Origin: Pseudolabrys sp.
Lineage (GTDB): Bacteria; Pseudomonadota; Alphaproteobacteria; Rhizobiales; Xanthobacteraceae
Length of the DNA stretch: 8,008 nt
Assembly (NCBI GenBank): GCA_026125925.1
Contig: JAHCKF010000148.1
Location: 1-8,008, forward strand
Direction: 5' to 3'
Translations under genes and position numbers: made by a program
The notes under the pieces: model-generated
What the model saw: the letters and a program-made list of their open reading frames with translations, nothing else
The model's database searches: none
What the model was told of the DNA's origin: nothing
In this document: in pieces, positions 6,017 to 8,008 of the stretch
How the letters are laid out: the number at the start of each line of letters is the position of its first letter
Numbering within the stretch: the stretch's first letter is position 1

Positions 6017-7039
6017 TCAGGAAATCCGCTGCCTTGCCAGCTTGGCGCCGTCGCCCAGCGCCCTAAGCTTGGCCTCGGCGATGTTGCGGTGCATCGGCGC
6101 CATGCCGCAGTTCGTCGAGCAGACGATGCGCTCCTTCGGTACGTATTTCATGACGTCGGCGATGATGGAGGCGACCTTGTCCGGCGTCTCGACGATGTCG
6201 GTGGCGACGTCGATGACGCCGACCAGCAGGTCCTTGCCCTCGAGCAGCGACAACAGGTTGAGCGGCACGCGCGAATTGATGGCCTCGAGCGAGATCTGCT
6301 GGACGCGGCTCTTCGCCAGCGCCGGGAAAATCTTTTCGTATTGCCGCCATTCCTCGCCAAGCGAGTTCTTCCAGTCGATATTGGCCTGGATGCCGTAGCC
6401 GTAGCAGATGTGCACGGCCGTGGTGCATTTCAAGCCGTCGATGGCGCGGTGCAAGGCTTCGATGCCCCAGGTCGAGACTTCGTCCATGAAGACGTTGAAG
6501 GCCGGCTCGTCGATCTGGATGACATCGACGCCGTCTTTTTCCAGCGCCTTGGCCTCGGCGTTGAGCAGGTCGGCGAAGGCGAAGGCCATCTTCACCTTGT
6601 CGCCGTAATGCGCATCCGCAACCGTGTCAGCAATGGTCATCGGGCCGGGCATCGTGATCTTCAGCTTGCGCGTCGTATGGGCGCGGGCAAAGCGGGCCTC
6701 CGCCTCGTGCACGCGGCCCTTGAGCGTGAGCTTGCCGCGCACCACCGGTACCATCGCCTTATAGCGGTCGGCGCGGATGCCCATCTCGACCTTGTTCTGC
6801 GTGTCGATGCCGTCGACATATTCGAGGAAGCCGTGGACGAAATGCTGGCGCGACATCTCGCCGTCGCAGACGACGTCGATGCCGGCGTCTTCCTGCAGCT
6901 TGATCATCAACAGCGTGGCGTCGAGCTTGCCTTGCGCGAGATCGGCGCCGTCGAGCCGCCACTTCGGCCACAGCTTATCGGGCTCGGCGAGCCAGGACGG
7001 CTTGGGCAGGCTGCCCGCGATGGTCGTCGGAAATAACAT
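6017..7039 (-). CDS. MetE-like cobalamin-independent methionine synthase domain protein
   Basis: 340 residues, matching only the C-terminal catalytic TIM barrel of cobalamin-independent methionine synthase MetE (about 750 residues); the N-terminal folate-binding half is absent. Zinc ligands are all present in family order: H210 and C212 (VHIC), E252 (SLEA), and C311 (NCGM). The barrel strand motif QIDEPA is at 175-180, and GSLPKP at 9-14 is the usual N-terminal motif. The enzyme should activate a thiol such as homocysteine on zinc and transfer a methyl or alkyl group to it in the cytoplasm. Short homologues use methylcobalamin-protein, folate or other donors, and the family also includes epoxyalkane:coenzyme M transferases, so the substrate is open. 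The ATG at 7039 is preferred: GGGAGGA lies 4-5 bases upstream. A GTG at 7066 would add nine residues and bury that site. It follows the monooxygenase gene by 74 bases. Confidence 0.85.
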   Translation of the reverse strand: MLFPTTIAGSLPKPSWLAEPDKLWPKWRLDGADLAQGKLDATLLMIKLQEDAGIDVVCDGEMSRQHFVHGFLEYVDGIDTQNKVEMGIRADRYKAMVPVVRGKLTLKGRVHEAEARFARAHTTRKLKITMPGPMTIADTVADAHYGDKVKMAFAFADLLNAEAKALEKDGVDVIQIDEPAFNVFMDEVSTWGIEALHRAIDGLKCTTAVHICYGYGIQANIDWKNSLGEEWRQYEKIFPALAKSRVQQISLEAINSRVPLNLLSLLEGKDLLVGVIDVATDIVETPDKVASIIADVMKYVPKERIVCSTNCGMAPMHRNIAEAKLRALGDGAKLARQRIS

Positions 7040-7113
7040 GGATCCTCCCGCGTCTTGTTGGCGCACGACTCGGTCATGCGCGTCCGCGCCTCTTCAAGTG
7101 GGCGCTGGCCCCA

Positions 7114-8008
7114 TCAATTGTGACGCCAATTGTAAACCCAATCGTAGCGTTTGAGCAGTCTTTCGCCACCGAGCATGCGCATGACGAAGTTGCGCGCCGC
7201 CGCCTCCGGGCCGGTGCGGCCGTAGATCGAGCCTTGCTTGCGCGCGGTCGCCTGCGCGCGCGCGGTGCGAGCGCGGCGCACCTTTTCATAGGCGCGCAGG
7301 CCGGCCTCCGGATTGTCGCCATGTGCCTTGAGCTTGTCGGCGAGCACAGCGGCGTCCTCGATCGCCATGCCGGCGCCCTGGGCGAGGAACGGCAGCATCG
7401 GATGTGCGGCATCGCCGATCAACGTCACCGGGCCGCTGCCTCCGGCGAAGGGCGTGGCGCGGTCGAAGAGTGCCCATTTGAGCCAGCGCTCGGGAATGCG
7501 GATGAGATCGCGCACCGCCTCGCTCCAGGTGAAAGGCGCGAAGTGGCGGAGGATCTCGTCGCGGCTGCCGGGGGCGTTCCAGCCGGCCTCGTTCCAGTCG
7601 TCATGCACGATGCCGACGACGTTGATGAGCTTGCCGGCTTTGACCGGATAGGCCACCAGATGCGCATCGAGACCGAGGAACAGATGCACGACCGGCGCGC
7701 GGATCGGCTCGGGCGCGACGTCGGCGGGGATCAGCGCGCGCCAGGCGGTGCGATGCGAGAAGGTGGGCTTGCGCTGCGCGCGCCAGCGCTCGCCGACCGC
7801 GGACCAGATGCCGTCGGCGCCGATCAGCACCGCGCCGCGCTCATCGACCACCTGCTTGCCGCGATAGGCCTGCACGGTGATGCCGTTGGAATGTGTGGCG
7901 AAGTCATCGAAGCGGTGGCCGAGCTTGATTTCGATGTCGATCATGTCGGCCGCGGCGTCGGCCAGCGCCGCCTGCAAATCGCCGCGATGCATGACCCAGA
8001 ACGGCGCG
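7114..8008 (-). CDS. FAD-dependent aromatic monooxygenase (salicylate hydroxylase-like), partial
   Basis: 297 residues are visible and the coding frame continues past the window edge. About 100 N-terminal residues, including the GxGxxG FAD-binding loop, are missing. Numbering from the internal Met at 7992, the visible part holds the conserved HRGDLQ-A segment (2-9), the FAD/NAD(P)H motif G58-A-D60-G61, and the second FAD motif LIGDAAHPMLPF (191-202) followed by GQGAG-like AQGAGMAIEDA (204-214). These define group A flavoprotein hydroxylases such as salicylate or 3-hydroxybenzoate hydroxylases, which use NAD(P)H and O2 to hydroxylate an aromatic ring in the cytoplasm. The C-terminal YDWVYNWR is typical of this subgroup in Bradyrhizobium-like bacteria, as far as I recall. 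The Met at 7992 is not the start, since the family motif APFWV-MHR reads through it. The substrate cannot be told from the visible part. Confidence 0.88.
   Translation of the reverse strand, partial: APFWVMHRGDLQAALADAAADMIDIEIKLGHRFDDFATHSNGITVQAYRGKQVVDERGAVLIGADGIWSAVGERWRAQRKPTFSHRTAWRALIPADVAPEPIRAPVVHLFLGLDAHLVAYPVKAGKLINVVGIVHDDWNEAGWNAPGSRDEILRHFAPFTWSEAVRDLIRIPERWLKWALFDRATPFAGGSGPVTLIGDAAHPMLPFLAQGAGMAIEDAAVLADKLKAHGDNPEAGLRAYEKVRRARTARAQATARKQGSIYGRTGPEAAARNFVMRMLGGERLLKRYDWVYNWRHN

Noticed and set aside
7115..7133. Direct repeat of CAATTGT, 12 bases apart
   Set aside because: It lies within the last codons of the monooxygenase gene and has no partner elements. Two 7-base copies here are likely chance.
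1..8008. Defence system, prophage or mobile-element cargo
   Set aside because: Every gene has a metabolic, transport or envelope explanation, and no transposase, integrase, nuclease, tRNA or attachment-like repeat is visible apart from the REP-like palindrome.

Overview
The window is GC-rich bacterial DNA with dense, short-spaced genes. It most likely comes from an alphaproteobacterium of the Hyphomicrobiales (Bradyrhizobium/Rhodopseudomonas/Pseudolabrys-like). The taxon is inferred from four things: codon bias, a FixK/FNR-type box (TTGA-N6-TCAA), a REP-like palindrome built on GTAGCCCGG...CCGGGCTAC, and a CsoR-regulated Cu(I) ATPase of the His-rich/YHS type. No rRNA, tRNA, CRISPR array, insertion sequence or phage gene is visible, and no stretch over 300 bases lacks a gene.

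Layout. (1) 24-698, plus strand: a small lipoprotein, then a 55-residue two-helix membrane protein. (2) 710-4094, minus strand: a copper-export P1B-ATPase (copA), followed 10 bp downstream by a secreted FG-GAP/VCBS propeller protein of unknown role. (3) 4163-4474, plus strand: csoR, divergent from copA. The two share a 68-bp intergenic region with a perfect 8-bp inverted repeat that overlaps the predicted -10 elements of both genes. (4) 4484-4553: a REP-like palindrome between the convergent ends of csoR and the next operon. (5) 4565-5926, minus strand: a three-gene operon of two half-size YeeE/YedE-type transporters and a DUF2892 (YgaP-like) membrane protein, with a FixK/FNR-type box upstream. 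(6) 6017-8008, minus strand: a short MetE-like cobalamin-independent methionine-synthase catalytic-domain protein, preceded by a flavoprotein aromatic monooxygenase whose N-terminus lies beyond the window.

How the parts work together. copA and csoR form a self-contained copper circuit: CsoR should repress both genes until Cu(I) binds C45/H70/C74, after which CopA exports copper from the cytoplasm. The propeller protein would be made with CopA and act outside the membrane, but its job is unknown. The YeeE pair plus DUF2892 looks like an uptake and handling module for thiosulfate or another sulfur compound, probably induced under low oxygen. The monooxygenase and MetE-like gene may be co-transcribed; whether they share a pathway is open.

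The genes are mostly recognisable families. The points most worth a second look are the copper-linked propeller protein, the compact and possibly leaderless csoR promoter/operator, and the putative oxygen control of the sulfur module.
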